Below are positions 10,960-23,110 of a DNA stretch of 64,000 bases, one piece after another (within the stretch, counting starts at the first letter, position 1; each line of letters begins with the position of its first letter). Source of the DNA: Panorpa germanica (Eukaryota > Arthropoda > Insecta > Mecoptera > Panorpidae); assembly GCA_963678705.1 (NCBI GenBank), contig OY783218.1, positions 8,504,152-8,568,151 on the forward strand, read 5' to 3'. The notes under the pieces were generated by a model. That model searched no databases and had not been told where the DNA came from. It saw only the letters and a list, made by a program, of their open reading frames with translations. The translations under genes were made by a program, and so were the position numbers.

Positions 10960-12477
10960 CCTGACATAGCCAAACTAATTGTCATTTGTAAATACATTTG
11001 AGGTAGAAACTTGAAATTCTTTATATATTATAAATAACTCCCATGTTATAGCTTTGAAATGTATTAAACAAATCAAAATTATTCTTATTACTTTTTATTT
11101 TATCTTAAAAACAAAATAGTCACTTCTTATTGGTACACGCTTTTTGATTAATTATGTATAGACGATTCATATATTTTAATATACCACTGATTTCTTTTTG
11201 CATATTTAATAAAAATTGTCTGTTTAATGCAAGGTTTCTTTATTAAACTATACATTATTCATATCTTACATATATTTATAAAGTTTATAATATTTATACA
11301 AGTAATTCGGAAAATCGATATTCATGCACATTACTAATGGCATATCGGAGTAATTAACATAGTCAATTATTTTACAAAATTATCTTAAAAACAAAACGAT
11401 TAAAATATTAGTTAAAACACCATCTAAAATAAACCCAATATTCCACAAACATATTTATGTAGCATGTACATAATATTTACGTGTAAATATATGTATTACA
11501 TAAAGGTAATTTTCACGTTTACATAGATTTTAGGAAAAATGTATATCTTGCTTTTGTAAATGTAGTAAATTGTTAATTGTGTAATACGAGTAGTTGTATG
11601 TCAAAGTATACAAAGCAGGTCCGCATAAAACGAGCGAGAGAAGAGAAGGCGTATGAAGCGACAACATTTTACATACCACTAAAAGCCGTAGCCGTCGCTG
11701 CAGAAGCCTGCTCTCTCGCTTCTCCTCTTTTCCACATTTTATTCAATGAAGCCAATACGGTTGATATGAGTAATGCGAACCTGTGCACCTTTACTGTTAA
11801 CTTTATTCTTTCCAGTTATAATTTTTAATGTACTCGTAGATTACATAGTAATTTACTTACAGGATATTCAATATTTACTTTTTTAATTAAGGGTTGGTTT
11901 TATATATTCTCAGTTAACTATGGTTTATTGTAAACCTTGATTGATATTATTGTGTATTATTTCTATTTAGGTGACTTTGGTTCTCTATTGACAAAATTAT
12001 AATTGAAAACCATTGGTTAAACTTAAAATAATGCACTGCCAGAAGTTTAACTGAGAATTTAAAAAATGGCCCTTTGTACACAGTAAACAATTTGGAGAAG
12101 TGTCCTGTTTTGTGACGTTTTGCACTTCAATTATAGTTCGCATCAACTTTATCTTCATTTGTATTTCGACAGGTGGAATGGTTTCGCCATAGTCGATAAA
12201 ATAGACATTTCATATGAACGACTGCGAGAAACTGAACTGTAAATGAAGTCTTTATGACAAAAAATACATACGCATCTTCAATACGATGGCAAAGGGACTC
12301 CAAAATGTTTACTGGGTGTGATATGTGTATAAAAATTTAGTATTGATTTTGAAATAATTTCCAGTGAGATATGTTTCTACAGTCGGAAGGCTATGAAATG
12401 TAATGTTTGCTTCGCATAACACATGTAATTTAAATGAATATTTGGTCAATTCAGAAGTGGGATTTGATATATATATA
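10960..12477. other. No gene seen; weak hairpin near 11635-11730
   Basis: GAGCGAGAGAAGAGAAGGC near 11632 pairs loosely with GCCTGCTCTCTCGCTTCTCC near 11706. That explains the 83-codon frame across it as possible repeat sequence rather than a gene. The rest is AT-rich and featureless. Confidence 0.4.
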
Positions 12478-12479
12478 TA

Positions 12480-13066
12480 CAGGGTGTCCCAATATTCAAC
12501 GATAAGCGGGCACCAGAGAGCGGTCCTGCTCATGACTACACGAGAAAAAAAGAAAGAAAAAATTATCTCATTTTGTTTAGAAATTAGAAAAAGAAATAAT
12601 TTTTTTTCAAAAATTAAGATATTTTTAACTACCTTGACCACAATTTTTCAAATATTTCTGATTTTTTTTTGTATCGGCAACCTAAATAGCACTGCTATCC
12701 ACCACAACCATTAAAAATCCCAGAATGCTAGTAGTTTTTACACAAAAATCAATCGAAATTATTTTTTTCTCTAAAATTTTTAAAGATTTTTACTTTCTAT
12801 CCACTTTAACTTATAGTGGCGCAACTCTTCAGAATTCCAAAATGGTATAATACTCCAGGAAAACTAGCAATAAAAAAAAATTATGCATACTATTTCTAAA
12901 CAAGAACCAATATTTGTACCATTATTAAAGTGTTTCAATTTACGAAAATATTTTTATTTTTTTTCTAATTCCTAAACAAAATGAGATAAATGTTTTTTTT
13001 TCTTGTGTAATCATGAGCAGGACCACCCTCTGGTGCCCGCTTATAGTTGAATATTGGGACACCCTG
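12480..13066. mobile_element. Foldback-type element E, copy 1 (CAGGGTGTCCCAA ends, TA target)
   Basis: Begins CAGGGTGTCCCAATATTCAA and ends with its complement TTGAATATTGGGACACCCTG, with TA directly outside both ends. The left arm is long; the right arm is internally shortened relative to the 44323 copy. Shared internal landmarks include GTATCGGCAACCTAAATAGC and CATGAGCAGGACCACC. Non-coding: both ~105-codon frames that cross it come from repeat sequence. TA target and ends suggest a Tc1/mariner-type mobilising transposase, by inference. Confidence 0.8.

Positions 13067-13132
<66 letters not shown>
13067..13132. repeat. (TA)n microsatellite abutting element E
   Basis: Pure TA tract immediately right of the element, consistent with insertion into a pre-existing TA run; TA repeats also precede its left end. 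Confidence 0.9.
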
Positions 13133-13136
<4 letters not shown>

Positions 13137-13722
13137 TGAGAGTGACACTTTACATGTTTGTGTTTGTTTAATATAAACAAACTGTCTATAGGTGTACATC
13201 AACTCACGAACACTAATGTTATGTGTTATTAGTTATTTGTTATTCGTTCATTTCCCCACACACACACACACACAGTTTATTCTGTTATCATTAGTAGTGT
13301 TCTGTTATGACATATGTTTTTTTTAATTATTATAGAATATTGATAATTAATTTTATTCATTTACGTATATTACAAAAAGGTAAATATCAGTTCAGTTACA
13401 ATTTGTTTTTTAATTGTTATATTCATTAAAACTTGTAGTATAATTTTAATAGGAAAATAACAAACGTGAATTAAAATAAACCGATAAAATGAATTGATAA
13501 TTAGTTTAAATATATCGATTGTTTATTTAAAAATAGTATAAATTTAATGTCTGCTTTTATTAAATAACATATTTATAAAGCATTTATTCAAAATTAATAT
13601 TCGAGGACGTTTTATAACGCGGTTATAACACTGTAACAGACTACGTCCGACCTCCGACTATCGTCGACTAAGTCGTACGTTTTTATCTTTTGCAACACTA
13701 ACGCAATGATCTTTAAAGTTAG
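13133..13722. other. No gene seen; short (CA)n
   Basis: A short CA run lies near 13257-13274. No coding frame. Confidence 0.5.
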
Positions 13723-14115
13723 GCCTGTCGCACACTGCAAGAGTATTTAAGCGATGACGTATATAAACGGTTTGGTTAAGCGGTTAAAAATCTCAAAGCA
13801 AACCGACTTCTGTATTCTTTGCATGTGTTGTGTCACAATACATACATACCACGATACGTACCGATACGACAGTACGCCAAGTCAAACTTGTATACTGTAG
13901 GGTGTATTGGAGTTGTTTTGCACAAATATAATTTATCATGAGGGTAATTTTTACTTTAATTTTTATCAATACACCACTCTTATGAAAGAGACTATTGCAT
14001 TACCTTTCAGTCTGGATGGCTGATTGCATTTATAAGGTTCGGATAGGTTTAGCGTTGTAGCATGTATTCGCTAGGTTAAAATTCGCTAATATATGCTTGA
14101 AGTGTACGACAGGGC
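13723..14115. mobile_element. Inverted-repeat MITE, copy 2 (GCCTGTCGCACACTG family)
   Basis: Ends are GCCTGTCGCACACTGCAAG at the left and CTTGAAGTGTACGACAGGGC at the right, inverse matches of ~19 bp with few differences. The interior matches the 4625-4934 copy. About 393 bp, non-coding; the target duplication is unclear. Confidence 0.7.
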
Positions 14116-14678
14116 TTACAAAGACCTTGTCCCTTATTGCTTGAGCCTTCATACGACTCACCATGTTTATTCCAACAAATAAATGTAAATTCACAGTCGG
14201 ACGTAATCTGTTTTAGTTATGTTCTCACATCTAGTTTGAGTTTAGTACACAGTATAATTGCATGCACATCTTATTGCAAATAATTTGAATGTATTTATAG
14301 AAAACAATGTTTAATTAAATGAGTTAGGATGGCATTGTACTTGTCTATCATTTTATATACAAAGTATTCTTTCTTATAACTGCATACACTTGTAATATTT
14401 AACATTTCTTTAACTAACTGTTAATACGATATTAAGATTAACATCTTGGTTAACTATAATCACAGAACAATAATTATATATTTAGATTAGATTAAATATA
14501 ATTAATTAAACTTTAAATATATTTATCTATACTTAATTTATAGACTTTAATATTTAACAATTTCGAAACTGCCTTAATTACAACGAATGCAATTAAACAC
14601 AACGTCATTATCATTCCTATCGTGAACCGATAGAGAGAGAGAAAGAGAGCAATTGGGTTCACTAATTAGTTTTTTTTC
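14116..14678. other. No gene seen downstream of kek5
   Basis: AT-rich sequence beyond the proposed poly(A) site. It could hold a longer alternative 3' UTR of kek5, which cannot be judged here. A short GA-rich run lies at ~14630-14650. Confidence 0.4.
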
Positions 14679-14684
14679 TTTATT
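14679..14684 (-). terminator. Candidate kek5 poly(A) signal AATAAA
   Basis: AATAAA on the minus strand lies about 92 nt beyond the kek5 stop codon (TGA at 14776-14778). Chance matches are common in such AT-rich DNA and further AATAAA motifs occur downstream, so the site is tentative. Confidence 0.3.
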
Positions 14685-14775
14685 TAGTTTGTTGCTAATT
14701 TAAACGTGCTTTAAATTTCTTATGAACTAAAATCGATTTAAAAGGAATTGTTTTTCATTTAAAATCACTAAATTG

Positions 14776-17700
14776 TCAGCTTTGAAAAAAATCACCACCA
14801 CTAAATCGTTTAAGTAAGGTATTTCTCGGTAACCAATAAGGCGGGGGTTCCCCGGGCGTTATAGGGGAGGTACCCTCCCCTATACCTAACGGGGATAAAC
14901 CACTTGATGTTTTGTTTTTGAGTATGCTTTTAGGATTGCCTTCTTCAGAGGAAGATGGCGTAACTGGTTGGTTATATAACAACGGATCTGCGAACCTGGC
15001 ACTACCGCCAGCTACTGTTCTTATGGGCACATTATCCCCCTGACGGATGTTATCACAAGTTTCTTTCATTTTACACAACTGCTCCTGCAAGCTTCTGTAC
15101 TCTTCCAGAAATCTTTCGAGTTGCGCGGCGTGGTAGTCGTAGGTGTTTGCTGCGCTGGATGCCCCTTTCCCCGCTAATGAGTAATCCGCTCTGCTGTTCA
15201 AGTTGCTGATGTTCAACAACGGAGTCGCTGATGGCGTTGTAGGTTGCGGAAGCTCCCTCACAGGAGACCCAGGTAAACTAGGGTTCCTCCTCGCAGAACC
15301 AGCAGGTGATGCTAGGTTCAGGAAACTGCTCGATCTCTGCCCAACTCGGTTAAAGTTTGATAACGGGTAGTTATTATAAGACTCCACCGATAACCTTCTG
15401 TTGGAGCAATGGCTGGTGATGCTTCCTTCCCCGCCACTGCTTCCGTAGCGACTGTCAGGCAGCAGCGGTGATTGGCTATCTGATCCTCTGTAATATCTCG
15501 CACTACCACTGGTTCTCATACCGCGTTTCCCCCTCGGTAAAGTACAGAACACATTTTCTTTGGTATTTCCATTACCGTTTTGGAAACTCACACTGGGTGT
15601 GTTAAATGAATTAATGTCTAACAAATCGGGGTAGTTTTTGTCACTGTCACTTCCATCACTTACTGTTCTGTGGTTATCGGGAGGAGGTTGGTCGGTGGTG
15701 TACAGACTGCCGTTGTTGGAGATGATCTGTTTGCGTAGGACATGTGGTTGCAGAGTAGCACATGCTCCACCTGCCATGGCTGATACCGATGCCTTGTACT
15801 GGGACACTGCAGCCGTGCTCGTGTTGATGTTGGAGTGGTTGTTGTTCAGGTTGCTGAACATGTTGAACTGGCCAGAAGTTGAACTGGGTCCAGACTCTGG
15901 TGTCGAATCCGTCCTGCATTAGAAAGAAATATCAATAGGTAAGTTATAACAACAAAATGAAGAGAATCCCCTTCTGGTACGAAATAAATATACTATTTCA
16001 ATTTAAGATGTATTTTTGCTTATAACTTTTTTATTATAAAAGTAACAATAAAAAGTTGTTAACAAAAGTTGTGAACGATATTATTGTCTACAAAAAATTT
16101 ATATTAATATTTGTTTGTCAGAGTTATAGTTTTCAAGATAAGCAATAAAAACTGATTACAACCTAATTATCAACATGCCTATTTCTCCAATTGGATAGTT
16201 ATAGTTGTTTAAGATTCTTGGTTTGTCGAACTGTATTTTATGACTTTATGTTTACCATAAGTGAATAAACACTTACCGAAATTCTGACAAGCGTGGGATG
16301 TGGAGATCCGCATCCTCCGATCTCACGGAGCTTCTCACTTCGCTGCCAGCCTCCGAGGTCCAGTTTGAACTATCTGTAGGACTTCTAACAGCAGCCTGAG
16401 CCTTCCACAATTTAGTTTCCCGCGGAACACTAGGTGCCGTTGGAGTAGGCGTTTCCATGTCTTCATCATATCCCGCGTCTTCATCTTCTGTGCCCGTGTC
16501 ATGGGTTGGAACATGCAGATAATCGCCTCTGCGTTTGCCGAGGTTAACAACGGCAATATCATTGGCTGCATTAGGCGGGCCTGGCAAACCATTGCTGCTT
16601 CCATCATTGTGATTTAACACCTTGTGATTCATCTCTATTTTCTCGTAGCTATCTTCTCTCCGCCTGATGTTGGCTCCTGTTTGGTTGTTCCATCGGTTGT
16701 GCCTTCGTTTTCTCAGCGTGCAAACACACACGGCCAGCAAACACGACGCTATAACGAACAATGTTGCTACGATTATTGACGCCACTAGCACCTTGCCTGT
16801 CAGTGGACCTTCTGGCGGTTTTCTAGATACAGCTAGTGTCACACTCGCCTCAACTTTCCCCGCTTTGTTTTCCGCGGCACACACATACACTCCTGCGTCC
16901 TGCACATCAGCGGTTAGGATTGTTAAGTTGCTGGCATTGTTGTGCAAATGGACAACGTATAGTTTCTTACCATGGTTGGTAGGAATGCCCGATAGATTTG
17001 CTATAACTCTGTTCCTTAACATCCACCTAACGTTTGGTTCAGGGACGCCTCCGATTCTGCAGCTCATCGTTACGTTACGACCTTCAACGCCATGCGCATT
17101 TGAAACTGATGCTAATATTTCTGGAACGCATGCGAATTCATCGAGTTCTAAGCGATCCCACGGCTTTCCTGCAAGTCTGCTGGGATATCTACAAATCGGC
17201 GGAATCCCGCAGGGTATATTTTGAGTTAGCATCCATTCCCGTAGTGGTCGTAAGCCACAAGTACAATTCCAGGGATTTCCAGCTAATTCTAAACCATGCA
17301 AACTGTGCAAGGAGGTCAATGTTGACGACCGTACATCGATAAGACGGTTCCCGTCTATTTTCAGCCATTCCAGCGAGCTCTCCAGACCTGAGAAGCCCTT
17401 CGGTTCGATGGTTCCAATCTTACAATCTGATAACTCCAGACGTACTAGTTGGGGCACCCGGATAAACGCATCGTTCACTATCCTCTGGATTGGGTTTCCG
17501 CTCAATTTGAGCTCTCGTAACTCCGATATGGAATCAAACACGTGCGAAGGAACCGTTGCTAACACGTTGTAGCTGAGGTCCAGCTCCACTAAGTTGATTA
17601 ACTTTCTGAACGCATATCGATCTAATGTTTTTAACCGACACTTTGCGAGGTATATCTTCTGCAGGTTGAGTAATCCGGCATTGCTGAACGCATCATGGGG

Positions 17701-17907
17701 AACTGTAGTTATGTCGTTCGAGGTCAAGTCGATAACTTGTGTTCCAGCTTCCAGGTGTTGCGGGATTGTCGACAGATTTGCACTTAGACAGAGCACTGAC
17801 TCTTTACCACTTTTCCATTTGCATTCGCACAAGCGGGGGCACTCGGAGGAGACGAAGGTGATGAAACAGAGAAGTAGGAGAGCGGCTGCTGCCGCCATGG
17901 GGGCCAT
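14776..17907 (-). CDS. kek5: Kekkon-family LRR-Ig transmembrane receptor, likely kekkon-5
   Basis: Two coding exons, 17907-16277 and 15913-14776, join in frame (CG|G, Arg544) into 922 residues. Seen in the protein: signal peptide ~1-21; LRR N-cap with Cys23, 27, 29 and 40; leucine-rich repeats ~55-210; LRR C-cap 211-260 (Cys215, 217, 239, 260); one Ig domain ~262-360 (Cys283, Trp295, DAGVYVC ending at Cys343); transmembrane helix ~373-396 followed by LRKRRH; then a ~520-residue Ser/Pro-rich cytoplasmic tail. The tail has a short charged helix at ~802-836 and a PPPY motif at 900-903. Several N-glycosylation sequons lie in the ectodomain. Kekkon proteins are insect cell-surface LIG proteins; family members modulate EGFR or BMP signalling and act in neurons and epithelia. 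The kek5 call comes from remembered similarity of the LRR/Ig segment and a comparable length; another kekkon paralogue is possible. The start is set by the signal peptide and an in-frame TGA 24 nt upstream. Confidence 0.85.
15914..16276 (-). other. kek5: kek5 intron between the two coding exons
   Basis: The 363-bp intron starts with the donor TTTCG|GTAAGT and ends with the acceptor TTTCTAATGCAG|GACGG, read on the minus strand. Removing it keeps the reading frame: the exon 1 frame would otherwise hit TAA immediately after Arg544, while the spliced frame continues through 17 residues (from TDSTPESG) into the 361-codon downstream frame. The interior is AT-rich and shows no other gene. Confidence 0.88.
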
Positions 17908-18077
17908 AGTTATTATTCGGTACCAGGGTCAACTACTGACCCAAGTGCAGAAGAGGATGGGGGCTGATGCTCCGGTTCCTCTTCCTCAGTGTCCATGGCA
18001 ACGTGGCCGACGCGTCGCCTGGCACACCTTGGTACCCCCGAGACGTGCGGGGGGACTCAACACATGCCACAGGTAAT
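17908..18077 (-). other. kek5: kek5 5' untranslated leader with possible 3' splice site
   Basis: This GC-rich 170-bp leader contrasts with the AT-rich DNA beyond 18080. A plausible acceptor on the minus strand, TTTTGATTACAG|ATTACC, would start the exon at 18077, implying one or more non-coding upstream exons at higher coordinates. None could be located by eye. The acceptor call is weak; transcript data would settle it. Confidence 0.4.
17913..17996 (-). promoter_or_regulatory. Upstream ORF (27 codons) in the kek5 leader
   Basis: An ATG in strong context (GTTGCCATGG) opens a 27-residue acidic/proline-rich frame starting MDTEEEEPEH. It stops at TAATAA, with 5 nt between its first stop codon and the kek5 ATG. 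It is not in the kek5 frame. An upstream ORF of this length and spacing would be expected to lower translation of the main ORF or make it depend on reinitiation or leaky scanning. The ORF is seen directly; the regulatory role is inferred. Confidence 0.45.
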
Positions 18078-18536
18078 CTGTAATCAAAATTATAAATATT
18101 AATAATCAATTCCCAACGTTAATGTCAATTTCTGTAATAAATATAGAACTATTTAAAGAAGCCTGTCGCTGGAATTTATTTTGATTGTAATTTGGAAAAT
18201 AACTGTGCAATGTTCTAACTCAATTACAATCTGCATGTCCGTGTATCCCTCCTCCATCACGACCCCATTCTATCTGAGTCTCCCGCTCAATGTCTAACCC
18301 CAAACGCAGCTGTTCACAGTCCGTACACATTTATTTTCAATACCCATTCACTATATTTTGGTTGTAAAATAAATGACCCCTACAGAATGGGACCACGGCT
18401 ATTTGTTGAAGAATTGTTAGGTTACATAAAGGGTCAGAAAAAAAGATCAGTAATACGTCGCATCGTCCTGCTCTACGCAGGAGCACCCTTACAGCATGCC
18501 CTATGCGAGTATGCTTCATGTACACACAATATAGTG
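18078..18536. other. No gene seen upstream of kek5 leader
   Basis: AT-rich; probably an intron of kek5 or its promoter region. No recognised exon. Confidence 0.4.
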
Positions 18537-18643
18537 CAGTGGTTCTAAAAAGACATTTCGCGAACTTGCAGAAACAGTATAAATTTTAGTTTTTTTTAAA
18601 GAAATGTAGTGGTAATTACGGTAAAGGTTTTTGAGAACCCCTG
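18537..18643. mobile_element. Tiny hAT-like MITE (~107 bp)
   Basis: Ends CAGTGGTTCT and (as complement) CAGGGGTTCTCAAAAACC resemble the CAGNGGTTCTCAA termini of the hAT copy at 2137. No 8-bp duplication is obvious, so the call is tentative. Confidence 0.4.
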
Positions 18644-21600
18644 GCGTGGAGTATTGTTGCTGGAAGAACAGTGTTTTCAATTTGTCAGTCAGCCTATTCG
18701 ATACTTTAGTGGAAATAAAGCTTTTGTTTTATTTTGGGGTTATTTTTGGACTTATCTGGTTTTCTGGAATTGTAACATAAATGCAATATATCTAACAACT
18801 AAATAAATAACACCGAGTCTGTAGCTTTTGTAGAGGGGGCCCTTTCTACTACACGCGTATAATGTTTACACGTTTTGTATGAAGTGGATTTGTATTTAAA
18901 CAGTGTCAAATTTTTTTGATGAAAGATAAAACTAAGGGTATAGCAATTAGTGCATACGTGACGCTATGAAACCAAAGATAGTCTGACTGACTATTAATCT
19001 ACAATCACGAAAGTCAAGCGACTTAAATACTTACAATTTATAACTGGAATGGTTGAATTATAAGTTGGAATGAGTTGTTACCCGCAGAACACAAAATATG
19101 AATGTTACTTTACATTCCAACCTTAAAGACCTTGAAACACCCTTGAAGTCGACTAACGATAACGGCCAAACGGATAAACAAATCAATTGACAGATCATGT
19201 TCAAACTTTGTATAGCAATTAAGTACAGTGTTAACTAATTGAAGTTTTAAATGGTAAATTCCCGTTCATTTCTAGATAGAACGTATTGTTGCATCTGTAT
19301 CTTTATATCCTTTATTTTTCTGTCAAGGAGCAATTATTCCTTAGCCGTAAAAGTGCAATATCCGTTTCTAGCTTTAACGGTAAAGTGCTCGACTTCCTGC
19401 GGATCACCTCGTTAATTCCACTGACGTCAAATTGACCACACTGGAATTTTATTCAGAGATAAATGAAGATACAATAAAGGTATATAACAAATATATAAAT
19501 TAAATTGGATAATATAATAAATAGTGAATGTAAAATCTTGTTATTTAATTCTCCTGTATTTATTTCGACGCGATTTTAAATATTTAGCGAATATTTGTCG
19601 TCTTATTAAGTTTGAAATTAATACTTGTTATTCATAGACGGGAGGGGCAGCCAATTCTAGCGTAGCGTCGGCATCAGGGCTGCAGACATCGACTTACAAT
19701 GATCGCTGAAATGTTTAATAGAGCAATCGTCTTAGGCATTTATTTTCTAGCGTATTGAGCGTCATTACAAAATACAATGCAAAGAAGACGTAATGATAAC
19801 GATTGTTCTGCGTTTGTATCGGAATATAAACAAAGCTGATGTTATCAAAAGTATCCTTTGAATTCATTAGGAACTACTGCTGAGAGGCGTCATACAACGA
19901 CTTATAAATATGTTTTAACTCCCATTTACTCCCGCCACTGGAACTAATTTTGTTTCTACTCAACATTTTAAATATAAATAAAATAATGGCTTCACAAAAA
20001 ACTGACGGAAAATCACCTATTTACCTACCTAAAGCTGACCTAAAGTTTTAGGTTAGCCAAATACCTAAGTAAAGGTCTAAACACACTAACCCGTATACAG
20101 ACCGAGTGTCAAACTATATTTCAAAATATTTTATATCAAAATATTGTGATACCACAAATTTTTTCCATTAATTTCCTATCAGTATTCATTCCATCTAGGT
20201 AAATGTATTGAGAGCAGTCTCAAAAAATAAAATACTCTTTAGTATTTAGTATACGTAACGTTTTGTAGTTATTATCGGGATATACTTTTTACTACAATTA
20301 CCACTGTGCTGTCGTAGTGAATTTAGACCTCTACTTAGAGCCCACTTCCTAACAATTAATGGATACAAATTTATTTAAATCAACTTATATATTTGTTAAT
20401 AACAAAATACAATAATCGTTGTTATCTGAAAAAAATCTTCAACAAAAATAAATATTTTTCTCCAAATCTATAGTACACAGAATCCTCCAGTTCTTTCAAT
20501 CAAAGCAGGACGCACAAAAAGCGTGACTATGATTGAACCTATTGTCTAATTAATATATACAATCTATTATTAAACTAGGAAGCAAGGCAGTCTGTATTAT
20601 CGTACTATCGAAGTATTACACAGGGTTTTTAATTCTGTATACAGTTCACCACCTGAACCACTTCATTCAGTTCGTCCTTCGAGCCGGATCGAACTGCTGT
20701 ATAATTAAAATAATTGCTCCTTAATATTTAACTAAGTAATAGGAATAAAATAATGGGTTAATTAACAGTGAATTTTAATTATAACTTATGGAAAGAAACG
20801 AATAGATTACTTTAAAAAGTTAGGGTAATAATTAAGGTTGTCATTGTATAATTACCTATTAATTTGTTGATTTCATTATGTTATGAATAATAGAAAGCGG
20901 TTATTATCACAATCATTAAATTTGGAAGTATATTTTTAGTAATATGTAAGCATATTTAACTTGGCTAATAATAATCCAGGTGTGTTTAAAAAATAACGTG
21001 GAACTTTTTTAAATATCCCGCTCTTTTAATTTAACTAGTTTAATATATTTTTGCATCTATAAAAGCCTGTACGTAGTAACCTTACATTAATTATCAGATG
21101 CTTATAATTTTTTCTTTCGCAAATTAATTAATATGTATATCTTGTCCTTAAACACAGCTAGTGACAAATACCAGCACGACAGTAAATAGGACACTGAAAA
21201 CAGGACACGGGACACAAGACATGGTGCATAGAGACAAGAGAGAGCCATAGAGATCAAGTTTTAGCATTTTGCCTTGATGTCGCGCGATGAATGGCAATCA
21301 GCTTCAGTTCTGGCAGCAAATTAATTCACGAATCACGAATAACACCCCCAGAGGTCGACTCAAACTACCCTTACCCTTCACACGTCTTGGGAAGCACAAA
21401 TATATTACGTAGAAGTCATTGCCAAGTTGCTTGTAGTTCAAGGAACAAAGAATAGCGTCTGAAGTATATGCTATGTGTTGTATGATGTACAGTCGGCCAC
21501 TTATTGCGAAGGGTCATTGTATTAAAATGTGGGTTGATGTTTCTATTATTTGTATAATTGATTTATCAATAACAGAAAGCAACGATTGAGTTGAAAGAAC

Positions 21601-22702
21601 GATTGAATATAAAATAAATGTTACTTAAAATTTGAAAATTGTTTGTTGCAGAGAAAGGCTAAGTTTTGGGCTAGTCCAATTTTGTTAAGGGTACTAACAA
21701 AAATGTGTTTAGGGTAAAGTAACATGTGTACAATAGAACAACAGTTGATACAATTCTCTGCTCATATGCGCAGATATAAAAGGCGTCGTTTTGTAGATTT
21801 GGCAACGTTACATTCATATACTGACCAAAACTTGTTTACGTTGGGTTTAAGTGTTTTGAACTTCCCAAATAATGCGACGTTATCAGGTCGCGATATTCTA
21901 CTCGAAAACGATCAAAAGTAGCTAGCTTTCAACATGTTTTATAAACAAACGAATACTTGCTGTAATTTCTTTTACAGGACAATATTTATCATATTTTCAA
22001 TGAATGATTCAAAGTAGAAAATTTGTCATTGTTGTATCACAAAATATCCGTTTCAAGATAGGTCTGTGTCAAAATCTAAAAATGTGGTACCTCAGAAGTA
22101 TTGAGACTTTTTCTACGTATAAAGGACAATAATAAATATATATGTTTCTAAATTTTCAGGATGATCGTTAGGAAAGTTATTTTTTTTTTGGGAACATCCT
22201 TAACTAAGCAAAATTTTTCTTTTATTAATGTAAGATTCTTTTCTTAACATTTAGTTAACAAAACATAAATATTACATAACATTCTTATGTACTGTGTCTG
22301 TTGATTTAGAACGCTTAGTTAACTAAAGAGAGTAAAATGTAAAAAAAATAAACTTAGGAGAAAATAAATTATTTATGATTGTAATTTAACACAAAGTGAT
22401 CTAAAAGTCTGTGTATTTTCTATTTCCGGATCCCTCGCAAAGCATGATGGGTTTACTTCCACAAGACAACGAGACGAACGGAAAACAATAGCAGTGTTTC
22501 TCAAATTTTCTTATTTTATTAGTAATTAGTATTCTGATGCATTGGAAGTAAAAGGCGACACAATGGCTAAACGCACTAATTTGTGTTTAGTGAGTATTTG
22601 TAATGCGTAAAATGGAAGCTGATAAATTTAAACTATGGCTAATCTTAACTAAAAAAATGACTACTTTGGCTTTGGTTTTAGAAAACGTGAAGAACATTTA
22701 CA
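18644..22702. other. 4 kb without recognised gene or mobile element
   Basis: AT-rich sequence. Frames at 18609-18806 and 21724-21921 (both 65 codons) have no recognisable domain. If kek5 has upstream non-coding exons, as its leader suggests, they may lie here. Confidence 0.45.
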
Positions 22703-23110
22703 TTTTACATTTCATTTACTAATTTTTAACATTTTTTAAATTCTCTTCTTCCTTTTCCTAGTTTGTCTCACTTGTTATCTTCCTCCACCTTACTTCCACC
22801 AGCTTTCTAATTTCTTCTCTTCTCTTGCAATCGTTCCTCATTACTCCATCTGCTTACAAAGTTTCTCCTCCACCTCACTTCTCTTTCTCCTTACCTCCGT
22901 CATCCATACTCTTCCTTGCAATAACTCCTCCAAGCCTAGTTCACTTTGCACTTTATCCTGACACCTATACTTAAAGTGTTCTAATTTTTTCTCTTCCTTC
23001 CCGTACATGCTGCATTTCTTTTCTACTGTTCCTCAATACCGCCTGCCTCTTTCCATTCACCAGCCTGAGTCTAACAAACATTTTCACATCCTTTCTTTAC
23101 AAATAGATCG
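22703..23110 (-). mobile_element. Non-LTR retrotransposon 3' fragment (family C, copy 1)
   Basis: On the minus strand the decayed ORF2 end reads EKKCSMYGKEEKKLEHFKYR, then CQDKVQSELGLEELLQG and VWMTEVRRKRSE, matching the copy at 52975-53625. The metal-binding motif CxxC is mutated to CxxY. The 3' end, TAAAAATTAGTAAATGAAAT on the minus strand, is the same as in that copy. Confidence 0.75.

Noticed and set aside
11577..11828. 83-codon frame with SASPLFHILF-like ending
   Set aside because: Overlaps an imperfect inverted repeat and matches no family I recognise.
12309..12714. Opposing ~105-codon frames
   Set aside because: Both fall inside the non-coding arm of foldback element E.
12965..13180. 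Frame with Tyr-Ile repeats (also at 33857-34048 and 54831-55028)
   Set aside because: Translation of (TA)n microsatellites.
16667..17342. Plus-strand frames of 185 and 102 codons
   Set aside because: Shadows of kek5 exon 1 in the opposite orientation; the minus-strand frame has clear LRR and Ig domains.
17594..18076. 160-codon plus-strand frame over the kek5 start
   Set aside because: Shadow of the kek5 signal-peptide region and leader; no domain.
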